Positions 8,411-17,004 of a stretch of DNA of 64,000 bases are shown one piece after another; the first letter of the stretch is position 1; each line of letters starts with the position of its first letter. The stretch covers positions 2,232,001 through 2,296,000 of the forward strand of contig OZ241998.1 of assembly GCA_965204655.1 (NCBI GenBank). The letters are read 5' to 3'. A program made the translations under genes and the position numbers. The DNA is from CATQHL01 sp965204655 (lineage in GTDB: Bacteria; Actinomycetota; Acidimicrobiia; Acidimicrobiales; CATQHL01). A model generated the notes under the pieces. The model ran no database searches and had not been told where the DNA came from. It worked only from the letters and a program-made list of their open reading frames with translations.

Positions 8411-9270
8411 GCAAACTGCTTATCGCTGTCTGCGGCGGGCTGGGAGGATTCGGTCTATGGCTGATTCAGGGAGGTCTGCGCGGCAAAAGTCTGGTGGGGG
8501 GCTTCTCACGTTCAGGAAGACTCAAGGTCAGCCCGATGGGGTCGCTTCGCCGCTGGATGGCCGCGTTCGTGCTGGGAGTGATGACTTTCGTCGTCACGGG
8601 ATGGTTCAGCGCCGGAGTGATAATGACCCTGGCCGTTGGGCTATTCGCAGGGCAGTTCGGCAAGGGAGGGGGGTTGCGCCGGGTAGGGGAGAAGGCGGAC
8701 GCCATCGCAGGCTGGATTGAGATGCTGTATGCCATCTTGGCCGCCGGCGGGGGACTTGAAAAGGCGATTGCGGGTTCGGCGAAAGCCGCTTCGTCCGCCA
8801 TCCGGGAGGAGGTGTCGGAGTTGGCCGGCCAACTTGAGGTGAGACCTCTTTCAGAGGCGATGACATCGTTCGCCGCACGGGTTAATCACCCGGCCATCGA
8901 CAAGGTGGCAGCCTCTCTCATCCTGACGTCCTCCCAGGGCGCCGCCGACCTGGTGGCGTTGCTGCGCGCCCAGGCGGAGGTGGTGCGTTCGGAGAGCCGC
9001 CTGCTGGTAGAGGCGGACGCAGGCCGCGCCAAATTCCGGACTTCAGCGCGCCTCATCGTCGGTACGACCGCCGTAATCACGCTGGGTCTCTACCTGTTCG
9101 ACCGCGGCTATCTAGCTGCTTACGACAGCGTGCAGGGTCAGTTGGTCCTGGCCGTCATCGGCTCGATCTTTCTCTTGGGATTCTGGTTGCTGAGCCGCCT
9201 GGGCCGGGTGGAGGAGCCGCCCAGGTTCTTCGATCTGGAGAAGTCCGATCTGCTCGGAAGCGCTTCATGA
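8407..9270 (+). CDS. tadB: TadB inner-membrane platform protein
   Basis: Type II secretion system F-domain protein forming the membrane platform with TadC. Hydrophobic segments lie at the N-terminus, near residues 60-80, and as a pair near the C-terminus (LIVGTTAVITLGLYLF and LVLAVIGSIFLLGFWLL), with the cytoplasmic GspF helices between. I chose ATG 8407, which overlaps the tadA stop (ATGA), over the in-frame GTG 8398; it gives 287 aa. The stop overlaps the ATG of a 42-codon ORF. Confidence 0.85.
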   Translation: MSKLLIAVCGGLGGFGLWLIQGGLRGKSLVGGFSRSGRLKVSPMGSLRRWMAAFVLGVMTFVVTGWFSAGVIMTLAVGLFAGQFGKGGGLRRVGEKADAIAGWIEMLYAILAAGGGLEKAIAGSAKAASSAIREEVSELAGQLEVRPLSEAMTSFAARVNHPAIDKVAASLILTSSQGAADLVALLRAQAEVVRSESRLLVEADAGRAKFRTSARLIVGTTAVITLGLYLFDRGYLAAYDSVQGQLVLAVIGSIFLLGFWLLSRLGRVEEPPRFFDLEKSDLLGSAS

Positions 9271-9395
9271 CTTGGTTCGTCGGGCTGTCGGACGCCGACG
9301 TCGGAGGTGAGCGCTCAGAGGGGGTTGCCCCTTGGATGGGCGCTGGGCTGGGGCTGGGGCTGGGGCGGCCGGCTGCCTCCCGGAGGCGGCGATGA
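9267..9395 (+). CDS. 42-codon linker ORF coupled to tadB and tadC
   Basis: This ORF exactly fills the gap between tadB and tadC. Its ATG (9267-9269) overlaps the tadB stop as ATGA, and its own stop (9393-9395) overlaps the tadC start as ATGA. The product would start MTWFVGLSDADVGG, pass through a Gly/Leu run encoded by repeated GGGCTG, and end in arginines (ASRRRR). No family is recognised. It may be a small protein or a translation relay that keeps ribosomes on the message into tadC. The double overlap is visible directly; expression is inference. Confidence 0.45.
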   Translation: MTWFVGLSDADVGGERSEGVAPWMGAGLGLGLGRPAASRRRR

Positions 9396-10285
9396 CGGCC
9401 GCGCTCATTGGGGCGCTCATCGGGGCGGGGGTTTGGCTGGTGGGACGCGGCCTCGTGTACAAGCCCGTGCCCCTTCAAAAGGCGCTGTCGGATTTCCACG
9501 GCCAGAAGGTGCCGAGGCAGGTCATCAGCGAAGAGATCCAACCGACGTGGCGCCGCAGCCTGGAAAGGCGTGCGCTGCGAGCGGTAGAAGCCCTCGGCTT
9601 CGACCTAGGGACCCTGTCCAAGGACCTCCGCATCGTGAAACGTTCCTCCTCCGAGCATGCGTTTTCTAAGCTGGCTTCGGCCTTGCTTCTGGGCGGCGGG
9701 ATCGCCTTATTGGTCGGTGTCCTTAATGCGCTTGGGGTGAACCTCCCGGTCTGGAGTTTCGGCATCTTTCCTCTTCTGGGGCTGGCTGCGGGTTACATGT
9801 TGGCCGACGGCAGGCTGCGGAAGAAGGCCGAGGCGAGACGGGAGGAGTTCCTGAGGTCGCTAAGCGCCTATCTGGGCCTGGTGAAGATACTTCTGGCGGG
9901 GGGCAGCCACAGCGAGGGGGCGCTTCAGAAAGCAGCCATGGTGGGCAGCGGATGGGCCTTCGACGAACTGAAGGCTGCCATGGAGTGGAGTCAGGTCAAC
10001 GGCCTCCCGCCTTCTGCGGGCTTTGAGAGGCTGGCTGAGGAGATCGACGTAGGGGACGTAGAAGAGCTGGCCGCCACCATCCGACTGGCGTCTGAGCAGG
10101 GAGCCAGCCCCGCCGAGTCGCTGGCGCGCAAGGCGGAGACTTTGAACCTTCTGGAGTTGGCTTCGGCCCGCATGCGGGCGGATGCGACCACCGAAAAAAT
10201 GTCGATTCCCACTGTCGTGGTCGCCATTGCCTTCGTGATGTTCGTCGGCTATCCGGCTCTAGGTTCGCTCCTAGAGGCCTTTTGA
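9392..10285 (+). CDS. tadC: TadC inner-membrane platform protein
   Basis: Second GspF-domain platform protein of the Tad system, about 297 aa from ATG 9392. That start is preceded by CGGAGG and overlaps the upstream small ORF; the frame is open further upstream, but those residues are Gly/Ala junk-like. Hydrophobic segments occur at the N-terminus, around residues 90-130 (SALLLGGGIALLVGVL and FGIFPLLGLAAGYML) and at the C-terminus (PTVVVAIAFVMFVGYPAL). The GspF-like stretch LAATIRLASEQGASPAESL is clear. Confidence 0.85.
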   Translation: MTAALIGALIGAGVWLVGRGLVYKPVPLQKALSDFHGQKVPRQVISEEIQPTWRRSLERRALRAVEALGFDLGTLSKDLRIVKRSSSEHAFSKLASALLLGGGIALLVGVLNALGVNLPVWSFGIFPLLGLAAGYMLADGRLRKKAEARREEFLRSLSAYLGLVKILLAGGSHSEGALQKAAMVGSGWAFDELKAAMEWSQVNGLPPSAGFERLAEEIDVGDVEELAATIRLASEQGASPAESLARKAETLNLLELASARMRADATTEKMSIPTVVVAIAFVMFVGYPALGSLLEAF

Positions 10286-10380
10286 GACCGGGGGCACACC
10301 TCCTTTTAGGGCGTCTCCGACGCCGCTGGCCGCCGATCCTGCCCCATCGCTCCGAGAGTTTTCCCTCTTTCATCTTCCCC

Positions 10381-10417
10381 TCCTTCCCCTTCGCTGACCT
10401 CCTCGTTGGGGGAAGGA
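10381..10417 (+). promoter_or_regulatory. Hairpin in the flp leader
   Basis: TCCTTCCCC (10381-10389) pairs perfectly with GGGGAAGGA (10409-10417) across a 19-nt loop, in the 174 bp between tadC and flp. No T-run follows. It could terminate partly, protect the abundant pilin message from decay, or be incidental. Confidence 0.4.
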
Positions 10418-10459
10418 CGGCCGAAACAGACAAAGGAAAGGCAAGCGAGGAGGGTTTCG

Positions 10460-10699
10460 ATGAACCGTATTGCAATTCAGGTTTGGGTCTGGGTCACGCT
10501 GACCGTCTCGGACATCCGCGTCAATCTGCGGGACGACGAGCGCGGTCTGACCACCACGGAGTGGGCTTTGCTGGTTGCGGGGGTTGCGGCTCTGGCCATC
10601 GTGGTCGTGGCGGTCGTCCGCAACCTCACGGCGGACGTGACCAAGAAGATTCCCGACAACGTAGACGTCAACCTCGGAACCGGAGGATTCAGGAGCTAG
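10460..10699 (+). CDS. flp: Flp-type prepilin (major pilin candidate)
   Basis: 79 aa. ATG 10460 is chosen because GCGAGGAGGG stands just upstream; the frame is open further up. An N-terminal segment of about 28 residues ends in DDERG, followed by LTTTEWALLVAGVAALAI and more hydrophobic residues. Cleavage after the glycine would leave Glu at position +5, the hallmark of type IV and Flp pilins. The residue after that Glu is Trp rather than the more usual Tyr. Its own leader hairpin and 174-bp gap from tadC suggest a separate or boosted transcript. Confidence 0.85.
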   Translation: MNRIAIQVWVWVTLTVSDIRVNLRDDERGLTTTEWALLVAGVAALAIVVVAVVRNLTADVTKKIPDNVDVNLGTGGFRS

Positions 10700-10701
10700 A
10701 G

Positions 10702-11220
10702 GTGCTCCGTTCTGCGCCTGCGTCTAGCAGCGGCATCCCCTTGCGCGCGAATCCGCACCGGGTCGCGTTCTTACCGCGCCGGTGTGCGTGCCGGCGGGCG
10801 CCCGTCCCTCGTCGTTCGTCCGCCCTCCGGCGGCCCGACGACCCCTGCTTCGGGGAGGCTGGTCTGCTCACGACTGAGTTCGTGTTGTTGTACGGCTTGG
10901 TGCTCGCTCTCGTTATGTCGGTGGTTCATTTCGGGCTCCTCTACAACGCAGCGCTGGCCGTCTCCGACGCCGCCGACGTAGCCCTCGAGGAGGTTCAAGC
11001 CAAAGGCGGTTCGGCTCTGCGGGCGCAGCAGTTGGCGAAGAAGGTGGTCGGTTCTGAGCAGATGGTGAGAGACCTGAGAGTCGACATCCGGAGCGGCGGC
11101 GGGCAGGTCAGCGTGAGCGTGTCCGCCTCTTCGCCGCGGATACTCCCTGGTCTTCCCACGTCGGTGAGCCGCATTGCGCACGGCCCTATCGAGCGCTTCA
11201 TTCCGGAGGGGAGAAGGTGA
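10702..11220 (+). CDS. TadE-like pseudopilin
   Basis: 172 aa from GTG 10702, preceded by AGGAG and two bases after the flp stop. An unusually long basic N-terminal tail (about 50 residues rich in Arg and Pro) precedes EAGLLTTEFVLLYGLVLALVMSV, where LTTTE/LLTTEF resembles the prepilin cleavage and Glu+5 motif. The soluble part is short. TadE proteins are minor pseudopilins processed by the same peptidase. The frame is open far upstream, overlapping flp, but those codons are the pilin gene in another frame. GTGA overlap with the next gene. Confidence 0.78.
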   Translation: MLRSAPASSSGIPLRANPHRVAFLPRRCACRRAPVPRRSSALRRPDDPCFGEAGLLTTEFVLLYGLVLALVMSVVHFGLLYNAALAVSDAADVALEEVQAKGGSALRAQQLAKKVVGSEQMVRDLRVDIRSGGGQVSVSVSASSPRILPGLPTSVSRIAHGPIERFIPEGRR

Positions 11221-11717
11221 AGCTCCGCCGCCCGCCCGCCGGATCGCTCGGAGAGAGGCGGCTTCGGCTCTTCTGGGGCCTTCGGTGGAGGATTCGCCGC
11301 GCGGCAAGAGGAGGTTCCCAGAAAGGGGTGATGTCGCTGGAGCTTGCGTTGTTGGTCATCGTCATCCTCGGCGCGCTCATGTTGGTGACTGCGGCTTGGC
11401 GGATGGGTCAGACCCGCGGCGAAGTGCGCGACGTGGCAGCGGAGGCGGCGAGGGCTGCTTCGCTGCGTCAGAGCGCCGCCGCGGCTAAGCAGGCGGCGGT
11501 CAATGCGGCGCATGCCGTCCTAGACCGCAGTTCTCTCACCTGTGCGAACCTCTCGGTCACCCCCGATGTTACGCAACTGCGCCCGGGAGGATCGGTGTCG
11601 GTGACGATCCGCTGCGATACCAAACTTGAGGATCTGGTGCTCTTGCGGATGCCCGGTACGGTCAGGTTCGAGACGACCAGCGTCGAGGTCGTGGACCGCC
11701 GCCGCGGAGGCCGGTGA
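11217..11717 (+). CDS. TadE/TadF-like pseudopilin
   Basis: 166 aa, GTG start overlapping the previous stop by four bases. A basic N-terminal tail of about 36 residues is followed by GVMSLELALLVIVILGALMLV, again with Glu at about +5 after a Gly and a long hydrophobic helix. The soluble domain contains two cysteines (LTCANLS and TIRCDTK) that could form a disulfide. It is one of three consecutive minor pseudopilins. Confidence 0.75.
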   Translation: MKLRRPPAGSLGERRLRLFWGLRWRIRRAARGGSQKGVMSLELALLVIVILGALMLVTAAWRMGQTRGEVRDVAAEAARAASLRQSAAAAKQAAVNAAHAVLDRSSLTCANLSVTPDVTQLRPGGSVSVTIRCDTKLEDLVLLRMPGTVRFETTSVEVVDRRRGGR

Positions 11718-12118
11718 TGAAGGACGATCGGGGGGCCGTCAGCCTGTTCCTGGCCGTGATTTTCCTGGCCTTTCTGCTGATCGCCGGAATGGTCATGGAC
11801 TCTGCCGCCCTGCGCAGCGAAAGGCGGGCGGCCGCCGACCTGGCGCGTCAGGCGGCAAGGGCGGCTGCTCAGGAGTTGGATATTGCCCACTTCCGATTGA
11901 CCGGCAGGGTGCGGCTCAAGGAGGAAGCAGCCAAGAGCGCCGCCGAAGCGGTCGTTGCAGAGGATCGGTACAAGGTCGAAGCGAGCACCAGAGGCGACCG
12001 AGCCGTCGTCAAGGTGTCCCGCGTGGTACCTGCCCAACTGCTGGGGGTGAGCGGGGCAAGCCGCACCGTGAGCGCTTCCCACGAGGCTCGAGCCGTCAAA
12101 GGGGTATCGCACGGCTAG
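11717..12118 (+). CDS. TadG-like / TadE-like pseudopilin
   Basis: About 133 aa. The sequence GTGATGA offers GTG 11714 and ATG 11717; GGAGG at 11706-11710 gives better spacing (6 nt) to the ATG. The N-terminus DDRGAVSLFLAVIFLAFLLIAGMVMD is the typical RGA-start of putative Flp pilus-assembly TadE/G-like proteins in actinobacteria, though the Glu+5 is missing. It is much shorter than classical TadG (about 450 aa) and lacks its von Willebrand domain. It probably closes the structural part of the operon; hairpins follow. Confidence 0.72.
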   Translation: MKDDRGAVSLFLAVIFLAFLLIAGMVMDSAALRSERRAAADLARQAARAAAQELDIAHFRLTGRVRLKEEAAKSAAEAVVAEDRYKVEASTRGDRAVVKVSRVVPAQLLGVSGASRTVSASHEARAVKGVSHG

Positions 12119-12153
12119 ACGATTTCTTTGACGCAGCGAGCGTCTGATCCCTT

Positions 12154-12172
12154 GCCCTCCTAGGGCTTTCTT
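12154..12172 (+). terminator. Possible intrinsic terminator after the pseudopilin genes
   Basis: GCCCT, a 3-nt loop, AGGGC, then TTTCTT. Two further short hairpins follow (GGTCAT/ATGACC at 12195-12210 and ACCCC/GGGGT near 12216-12232) before the LysM gene. The stem is short, so termination is probably partial. Confidence 0.4.
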
Positions 12173-12258
12173 GCGCCCCTCCGGGCTGCCTCAAGGTCAT
12201 GTTGATGACCCGTCTACCCCGTCGAAGGGGTGTTGGGAACTTGAAAGGAGAGGAAACA

Positions 12259-13473
12259 ATGCGTTCAGCGTTCGAGTCGGCGCACGAGATCAAGACAAAC
12301 GCCGGCGGGCTTCGCTCAGTGTCCGCGGGAGCGGGCGCCTTGGCGCTTCTGGTGGGTTTGGTAGTGGGCGTTCCTCTGGTGCTCGTGGCGCTGGTGGGCA
12401 ACCCGCTGCCGACGTCGGCGCCTTCCTGGGGCGCTCTTTCAGAGATAATCGACAGCGGAGCGCTGCCGTCGGTCGTGCTGGTGAAGGTGGTCGCCTGCTT
12501 CGTGTGGTTCTGGTGGTCTCAGCTGGCCATCTCGGCGGTGTCTGAAGTCACGGCCTGCTTGCGGGACAGAACCGCCCGCCGACTCCCGTTCGGGGGATTT
12601 GGAACGCAGAGGTTGGTGGTTCGTCTGCTGGCTGCGGTCATGGCTACGCTCGCGGGTTTGGGGGTGGCTGCCGGGCCTGCGGCGGCCTCTCCTTCCTTCG
12701 ACGGAGTGACGGTCGAGGCCGGGAGTCCTGCTTCTTCTTCAACTCTGGAGATGCCGGCAGGAACCGCATCGGAGGAGTCCGACGTCTTTCTTGTGCCGAT
12801 TTCCGATGATGTCGGCTCGGACGCCTTCTCCGAAGCGAGACTTCGAGAGCAGATCCTCGAACGTCTGCGTTCTGCTTTGCCGGAGAGCGCAGGGGAGTCC
12901 GACGCCCTCTCGGCAGGGTCAAAAAACGTTCTCTCGGGCGGGGAGTCCGACGCCCTTTCGGGCGGGTCAACTGAGGTTCGCAACCCGTCGGTCTGGGTGA
13001 TCGTGCAGCCGGGTGACACTCTCTGGAGTTTGGCGGATACGCATTTGGGCGATCCGAATCGTTGGAGGGAAATCTTCGATCTGAACGCGGGAAGTCTTTC
13101 CTCGGGAGGTGTGCTCAGTCAGCCGAACGTGATTCACCCGGGTTGGAGGCTGAAACTCCCATCCCCTCGAGCAATCGAGGAGACGGCCTCCCTTCAGGGC
13201 AGTCAAGCCGCTCCCGTTTCGCAAGCCGCTCCCGTTTCGGAGGCGGTTGCACCAATACTAAGAGATGCAACTCTTGCGGAAACCGAGGAAGCGACGCTCG
13301 ACGGAGAAGAGGCCGCAGAGAACCTTCCGTTGCTCTACCCTCCTGGCCATTCGTCGTTTGAAATTGGATCTTCGGACTCACAGCAGCCCGCGGACTCCGC
13401 TCCTCGGTTGTTTCCTTCGGTTCGCTCACGCCTTCAGGCGGAGGTCGAGAACGGGGGGAACTCAGAGGCATGA
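12259..13473 (+). CDS. LysM-domain multi-pass membrane protein
   Basis: 404 aa from ATG 12259, which has AAAGGAGAGG upstream. Three hydrophobic segments lie at about residues 24-46, 70-94 and 118-140. A Ser/Ala/Glu-rich region with a 16-residue repeat (ESDALS) follows. The LysM domain spans about residues 245-297, including IVQPGDTLWSLADTHLGDP, which should bind peptidoglycan glycan chains. A disordered tail ends the protein. In many actinobacteria LysM and BTAD domains sit in one large protein near Tad genes; here they are in two genes joined by an ATGA overlap. It may sense or anchor to the wall for pilus control. That role is inference. Confidence 0.8.
   Translation: MRSAFESAHEIKTNAGGLRSVSAGAGALALLVGLVVGVPLVLVALVGNPLPTSAPSWGALSEIIDSGALPSVVLVKVVACFVWFWWSQLAISAVSEVTACLRDRTARRLPFGGFGTQRLVVRLLAAVMATLAGLGVAAGPAAASPSFDGVTVEAGSPASSSTLEMPAGTASEESDVFLVPISDDVGSDAFSEARLREQILERLRSALPESAGESDALSAGSKNVLSGGESDALSGGSTEVRNPSVWVIVQPGDTLWSLADTHLGDPNRWREIFDLNAGSLSSGGVLSQPNVIHPGWRLKLPSPRAIEETASLQGSQAAPVSQAAPVSEAVAPILRDATLAETEEATLDGEEAAENLPLLYPPGHSSFEIGSSDSQQPADSAPRLFPSVRSRLQAEVENGGNSEA
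12892..12970 (+). repeat. Two-copy 48-bp-period repeat inside the LysM gene
   Basis: GGGGAGTCCGACGCCCT starts at 12892 and again at 12940, in frame, encoding ESDALSAGS and ESDALSGGS. Confidence 0.75.
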
Positions 13474-15431
13474 GCGTGACAGCGCTTTCGATTCGGCTAG
13501 ATGGAATGATGCTTGCCCCGGATGGCTTCCTGCTGAACATGGGAAGACAAGCGTTTGACGAGGAGTCCTCCTGCACCCTCCGCAAGGGGTTGCTAGGAGA
13601 TCTGGCAGGAATCATGCGGCTGTTTCGGTCGGACGGAAGTGACGCCCCTCCGGTTCTGCTCGTAGCAGCCAGTGAGGAGAGTCTTGCTCTTCTTTTCTTG
13701 GAAGCTCAGCCGAAGTCTCCGAGCGAGTTCGAAGTACTCGACGACGGCTTGTCTTGGAGCTTGCAACGCAGCACGATCAAGGGGATCGCTCCGGGGGAGT
13801 TGGACGCCTATCCGTGGCCTTTTCTGGTCACTCTGGGATACCACCCTCAAAGACGCACGCTTGTGCTGGGCAACCTAGGGCAAATCGGCAGCCTGACGTT
13901 CGCGGGCGACCGGCCTCCAGTGCTCGGCAAGCTCGAATCGATTGCATACGAGTTGGCCAACAGCCCGTTTGTCAAGGACTTGAGGGTCGTTTGTCTGGGG
14001 TTCGGGCGCTCCCTGGCGAAGAAGGAGACAGTCACAGTGGCGCCTCGGCTTCAAACCGCATTGAGGATGCATCAACTCGGCAATCTGCCCGATCCGGCTA
14101 ATTCGTTCAACGTGGACAGCGTTAATCCAGTATGTTCCGAGGTCGCTGGCGGGCTCAACGCCGAGGTCGCTGGCGAGTCCACTGCGCGGGGCGCGGCCTC
14201 ATTGGCTTCGGGGTTTGCAGGTCAACTCCGTGCACTCGGCGAAAACATCTGCGTGTTAGCGCTGGACCCTCACCCGCAAGACAGGGAACTGCTGGAGCGC
14301 TTGTACGACCAAGGTGCTTTGCGCTTGGTAGTGATCGGGGAGAGCGGCCTGCAATATGAGAAACTCGACCTTTCGGTCAACGGAGATGCTTGGAACGGCT
14401 CGGGCGTCGGGGCGTTTTCCGTTTCCGATGATCTTCTGCGGTGGGAGACGACTGCGCTGGAATTGCGGAGAACCGACTCCCTGCTTTCCGGCGGTTCGGA
14501 CATCCCCGCTCCGTCGCGGCGAGGGGTTCGTTTTCTAGACGGAGATTCTTCTGAGAATGGCGGGGATGTTTCCCTGAGCGCCGGAGAGTCGCCGGCGGAC
14601 GCATGCCCCGACGCTGAGGTCAACGTCATCGAAGCCCCCAGCGTCGAGATTGCTGCTCCCCCCGGCACGCAGCCCGGTGCGGTAGACCTGCGGGTGCTGG
14701 GAATAGTTCAAGTAAGCGGTTTACAGAACTCGGTGTCTTCGGCGCGAACGCTAGCCCTCATTTGCTATTTGGCGTTTCACCCCAATGGGGCGACGGTGCA
14801 TGAACTTGAACACTGGCTGTGGGGACGCGGCGCCCCTCCGGGGGCTCGCGCCCTCAGCAATGCAGTGCATCGCGCCAGGGTGGCTCTGGGCAGGAACTCG
14901 GAAGACGATTTATACCTGCCTTATTTCACTTCTAACGGCGCCTACGGCTTGTCTAAGGAAGTGACTTCCGACTTGGAGCGCTTCAAGCGGTGGGTCAAGG
15001 CTGCAGACGGATCGGATGGTTGCGAGGCGGCTCTTCGTTACAAGGAGGCGCTGTCTTTGGTTAGAGGAGTCCCGTTCGGCGGAGGCGAGAAGGGAGATTT
15101 GTATGCGTGGGCAGACATTTCTCTGCGGAATCATGCCGAGTTCCAGATCGACTCGGCGGCGCACAAGCTCGCGGACTTGTCGATGAAATTAGGAGATTAC
15201 GATCTGGCGCGTTGGAGCGTGTGGAAGGGATTGTTGATCACGCCCGGGTGTGAGCAGTGCTACAGGAGAAGGTTTCTCATTGCGTACCAAACCGGCCGTC
15301 GCAGTGAGCTGCAGATGGCGATGAGGGAGCTGAAACGCATTCTCAATGAACCGGAAGATTCCGACGACCTGAAGTTCGAGGTCAGCCCCGAACTTCAGGA
15401 GTTGTACCAAACGTTAGTAAAGGCCTTGTAA
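13470..15431 (+). CDS. BTAD/SARP-type transcriptional regulator
   Basis: 653 aa, ATG overlapping the LysM stop (ATGA). The first 400 or so residues match no family I can name. From about residue 404 (DLRVLGIVQVSG) a winged-helix OmpR/SARP-type DNA-binding domain is visible, with RALSNAVHRARVALG as the likely recognition region. The bacterial transcriptional activator (BTAD) helical repeats follow to the end (YDLARWSVWKGLLITPGCEQ). Such proteins activate secondary metabolism or, next to Tad genes, possibly pilus genes. Coupling to the LysM membrane protein suggests a wall-sensing pair, which is inference. Confidence 0.8.
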   Translation: MSVTALSIRLDGMMLAPDGFLLNMGRQAFDEESSCTLRKGLLGDLAGIMRLFRSDGSDAPPVLLVAASEESLALLFLEAQPKSPSEFEVLDDGLSWSLQRSTIKGIAPGELDAYPWPFLVTLGYHPQRRTLVLGNLGQIGSLTFAGDRPPVLGKLESIAYELANSPFVKDLRVVCLGFGRSLAKKETVTVAPRLQTALRMHQLGNLPDPANSFNVDSVNPVCSEVAGGLNAEVAGESTARGAASLASGFAGQLRALGENICVLALDPHPQDRELLERLYDQGALRLVVIGESGLQYEKLDLSVNGDAWNGSGVGAFSVSDDLLRWETTALELRRTDSLLSGGSDIPAPSRRGVRFLDGDSSENGGDVSLSAGESPADACPDAEVNVIEAPSVEIAAPPGTQPGAVDLRVLGIVQVSGLQNSVSSARTLALICYLAFHPNGATVHELEHWLWGRGAPPGARALSNAVHRARVALGRNSEDDLYLPYFTSNGAYGLSKEVTSDLERFKRWVKAADGSDGCEAALRYKEALSLVRGVPFGGGEKGDLYAWADISLRNHAEFQIDSAAHKLADLSMKLGDYDLARWSVWKGLLITPGCEQCYRRRFLIAYQTGRRSELQMAMRELKRILNEPEDSDDLKFEVSPELQELYQTLVKAL

Positions 15432-15492
15432 GTTGTGTTGCCTTTTGGCGTCGATGTTTTCGGGGTCGGACATGTCTAGTCGCGAGGCGTGC

Positions 15493-15604
15493 CCGTTTCC
15501 CTCTCTGCGTTCTGCTGGGAAGAGAAGCAGTGCCTTAGTCGCAGTCCGCTTAGAAGACCCTCCGTTCCCCTCCCGACGTTTCTCTGGGAAGAGGGGATGC
15601 GTCC
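15493..15604. repeat. Two-copy imperfect direct repeat with convergent-gene hairpin
   Basis: Two copies of about 41 bp (from 15493 and from 15562) share CCGTT, CCCTC, CGTT and CTGGGAAGAG blocks. The second contains TCCCCTC/GAGGGGA arms (15566-15597, 18-nt loop). The region lies between convergent genes and may act as a weak bidirectional terminator. Nothing else is seen between 15432 and 15612. Confidence 0.45.
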
Positions 15605-15612
15605 CCATGCAG

Positions 15613-17004
15613 TCACTCAGCGCCGAGTCGCAGCCACCCGCGCCCGGCGAAGCGCCCCAGGAGGGTCGCCATCCTCACCAGCATGAAAGCCCAGATGGCG
15701 CCCCAGAGCCAGCCGACCCCCGCAGTGGTGGATCCGACTACGGCCAGCAAAGGCGCAAAGACTGCCGCAGAGGCGCCCATCGCCCAGGCCAGGTAGCGAA
15801 AGTCGCCCGCCCCGATCAGCACTCCGTCGAGGGCGAAGACTACGCCGCCGAAAGGAAGCATGATGGCGAGGTGAAGCATCAGGAAGGTGGTGAGCTGAAT
15901 CACGGAGGGGTCTCCGCTGAAGAGTTGCGGAAGAACCGGGCGCACTGCGAACGCCGCTGCTGCCATCAGCGTCCCCAGCCCCAGCCCCCACTCGATTATG
16001 CGCCGCCCCGTCGCACGGGCGCCCGCCCCGTCTCCAGCCCCTAGCAGGTTTCCCACCATTCCTTGGCCGGCTATTGCCAGGGCGTCTAGGAGCAGCGATG
16101 TGAACGTGAAGAGCTCGAAGACAATCTGATGGGCGGCCAACTCGGCCGTCCCGATGCGCGCAGCCACCGCGGTGGCTGCCACGAAAGCCCCGCGCAGTAT
16201 GAGGGTGCGTATCAGCAGATCCCCGCCGGTCTTCGCCATCCGGCGCAACAGCCGGAAGTCGAGGCCGAGGCTGATCTTCAAGCGACGCGCCCTCTGTCCT
16301 ACCCAGAAGAGGTAGGTGAGAGCGGCGCCCCACTGCGCCAGCACGGTAGAGAGCGCCGAGGCTCCGATGCCGTAGCCCAGTCCGAAGATGAGCACGACCT
16401 CCAGCACCAGGTTGCCCGCTGCTGTGATAGAGGCCACTTTGAGCGGACGCATGGTGTCTAGACCGCCTCTCAGAAACCCCACACCCGCCAGAGTCATCAG
16501 CATGGCAGGCAGCCCCGCGAGGCTGATGCTCAGGTAGATGCTCGCCTCTGCCAGAACTTCGGATTCGCCCCCTAGGAGTCTCAGCAGGGAGTCCCCGAGG
16601 AACGTCAGCAGGCCTGCCAGGACTGCCCCCGCTGCGGCGGCCAGTAAGAGCCCCTGCACCCCCCAGCGGACGGCATCGTCCGTTCGCCCCGCTCCGGTGA
16701 GGCGCGCTACCACCGCCGTGGTTCCGTAGGCCAGAAACGTGAACGCAGCGTGGATGATCAGAAGCACCTGAGCTGCCAGCGCAAGCCCAGCCAACTGAGG
16801 CGTACCCAGGTTGCCGACCACGGCGGTATCCACCAGCACGTAGAGAGGTTCAGCCGCCAGCGCCCCCAGGGCAGGGAGCGCCAGCGCCAGGATTTCGCGG
16901 TCACGTCTACGACGTTCCTCTAGGAGACTCCCTCGGCGGTCTCTCGGGCGGGGTCGGGGCCGTCTGCGAAAGAGGCGGCGGAGCGTGTAGAAAAGGCCGA
17001 ACAC
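15613..17004 (-). CDS. MATE-family efflux transporter (DinF-like)
   Basis: 463 aa, GTG start. After an Arg-rich cytoplasmic tail of about 30 residues comes the MATE pattern of two six-helix halves. Typical family segments are ALPALGALAAEPLYVLVDTAVVGNLG in the first helices, LGGIF-like FLRGGLDTMRP, and AIAGQGMVGNLLGAGD in the second half. MATE proteins export organic cations or drugs using Na+ or H+ gradients. The gene is on the strand opposite to both neighbours, and its 5' end faces the hopanoid operon, with about 127 bp between starts. The substrate cannot be predicted. Confidence 0.9.
   Translation of the reverse strand: MFGLFYTLRRLFRRRPRPRPRDRRGSLLEERRRRDREILALALPALGALAAEPLYVLVDTAVVGNLGTPQLAGLALAAQVLLIIHAAFTFLAYGTTAVVARLTGAGRTDDAVRWGVQGLLLAAAAGAVLAGLLTFLGDSLLRLLGGESEVLAEASIYLSISLAGLPAMLMTLAGVGFLRGGLDTMRPLKVASITAAGNLVLEVVLIFGLGYGIGASALSTVLAQWGAALTYLFWVGQRARRLKISLGLDFRLLRRMAKTGGDLLIRTLILRGAFVAATAVAARIGTAELAAHQIVFELFTFTSLLLDALAIAGQGMVGNLLGAGDGAGARATGRRIIEWGLGLGTLMAAAAFAVRPVLPQLFSGDPSVIQLTTFLMLHLAIMLPFGGVVFALDGVLIGAGDFRYLAWAMGASAAVFAPLLAVVGSTTAGVGWLWGAIWAFMLVRMATLLGRFAGRGWLRLGAE

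Noticed and set aside
10282..10701. Long N-terminal extension of the TadE-like gene across flp
   Set aside because: It is the flp gene and its leader read in another frame; the GTG at 10702 has AGGAG upstream.
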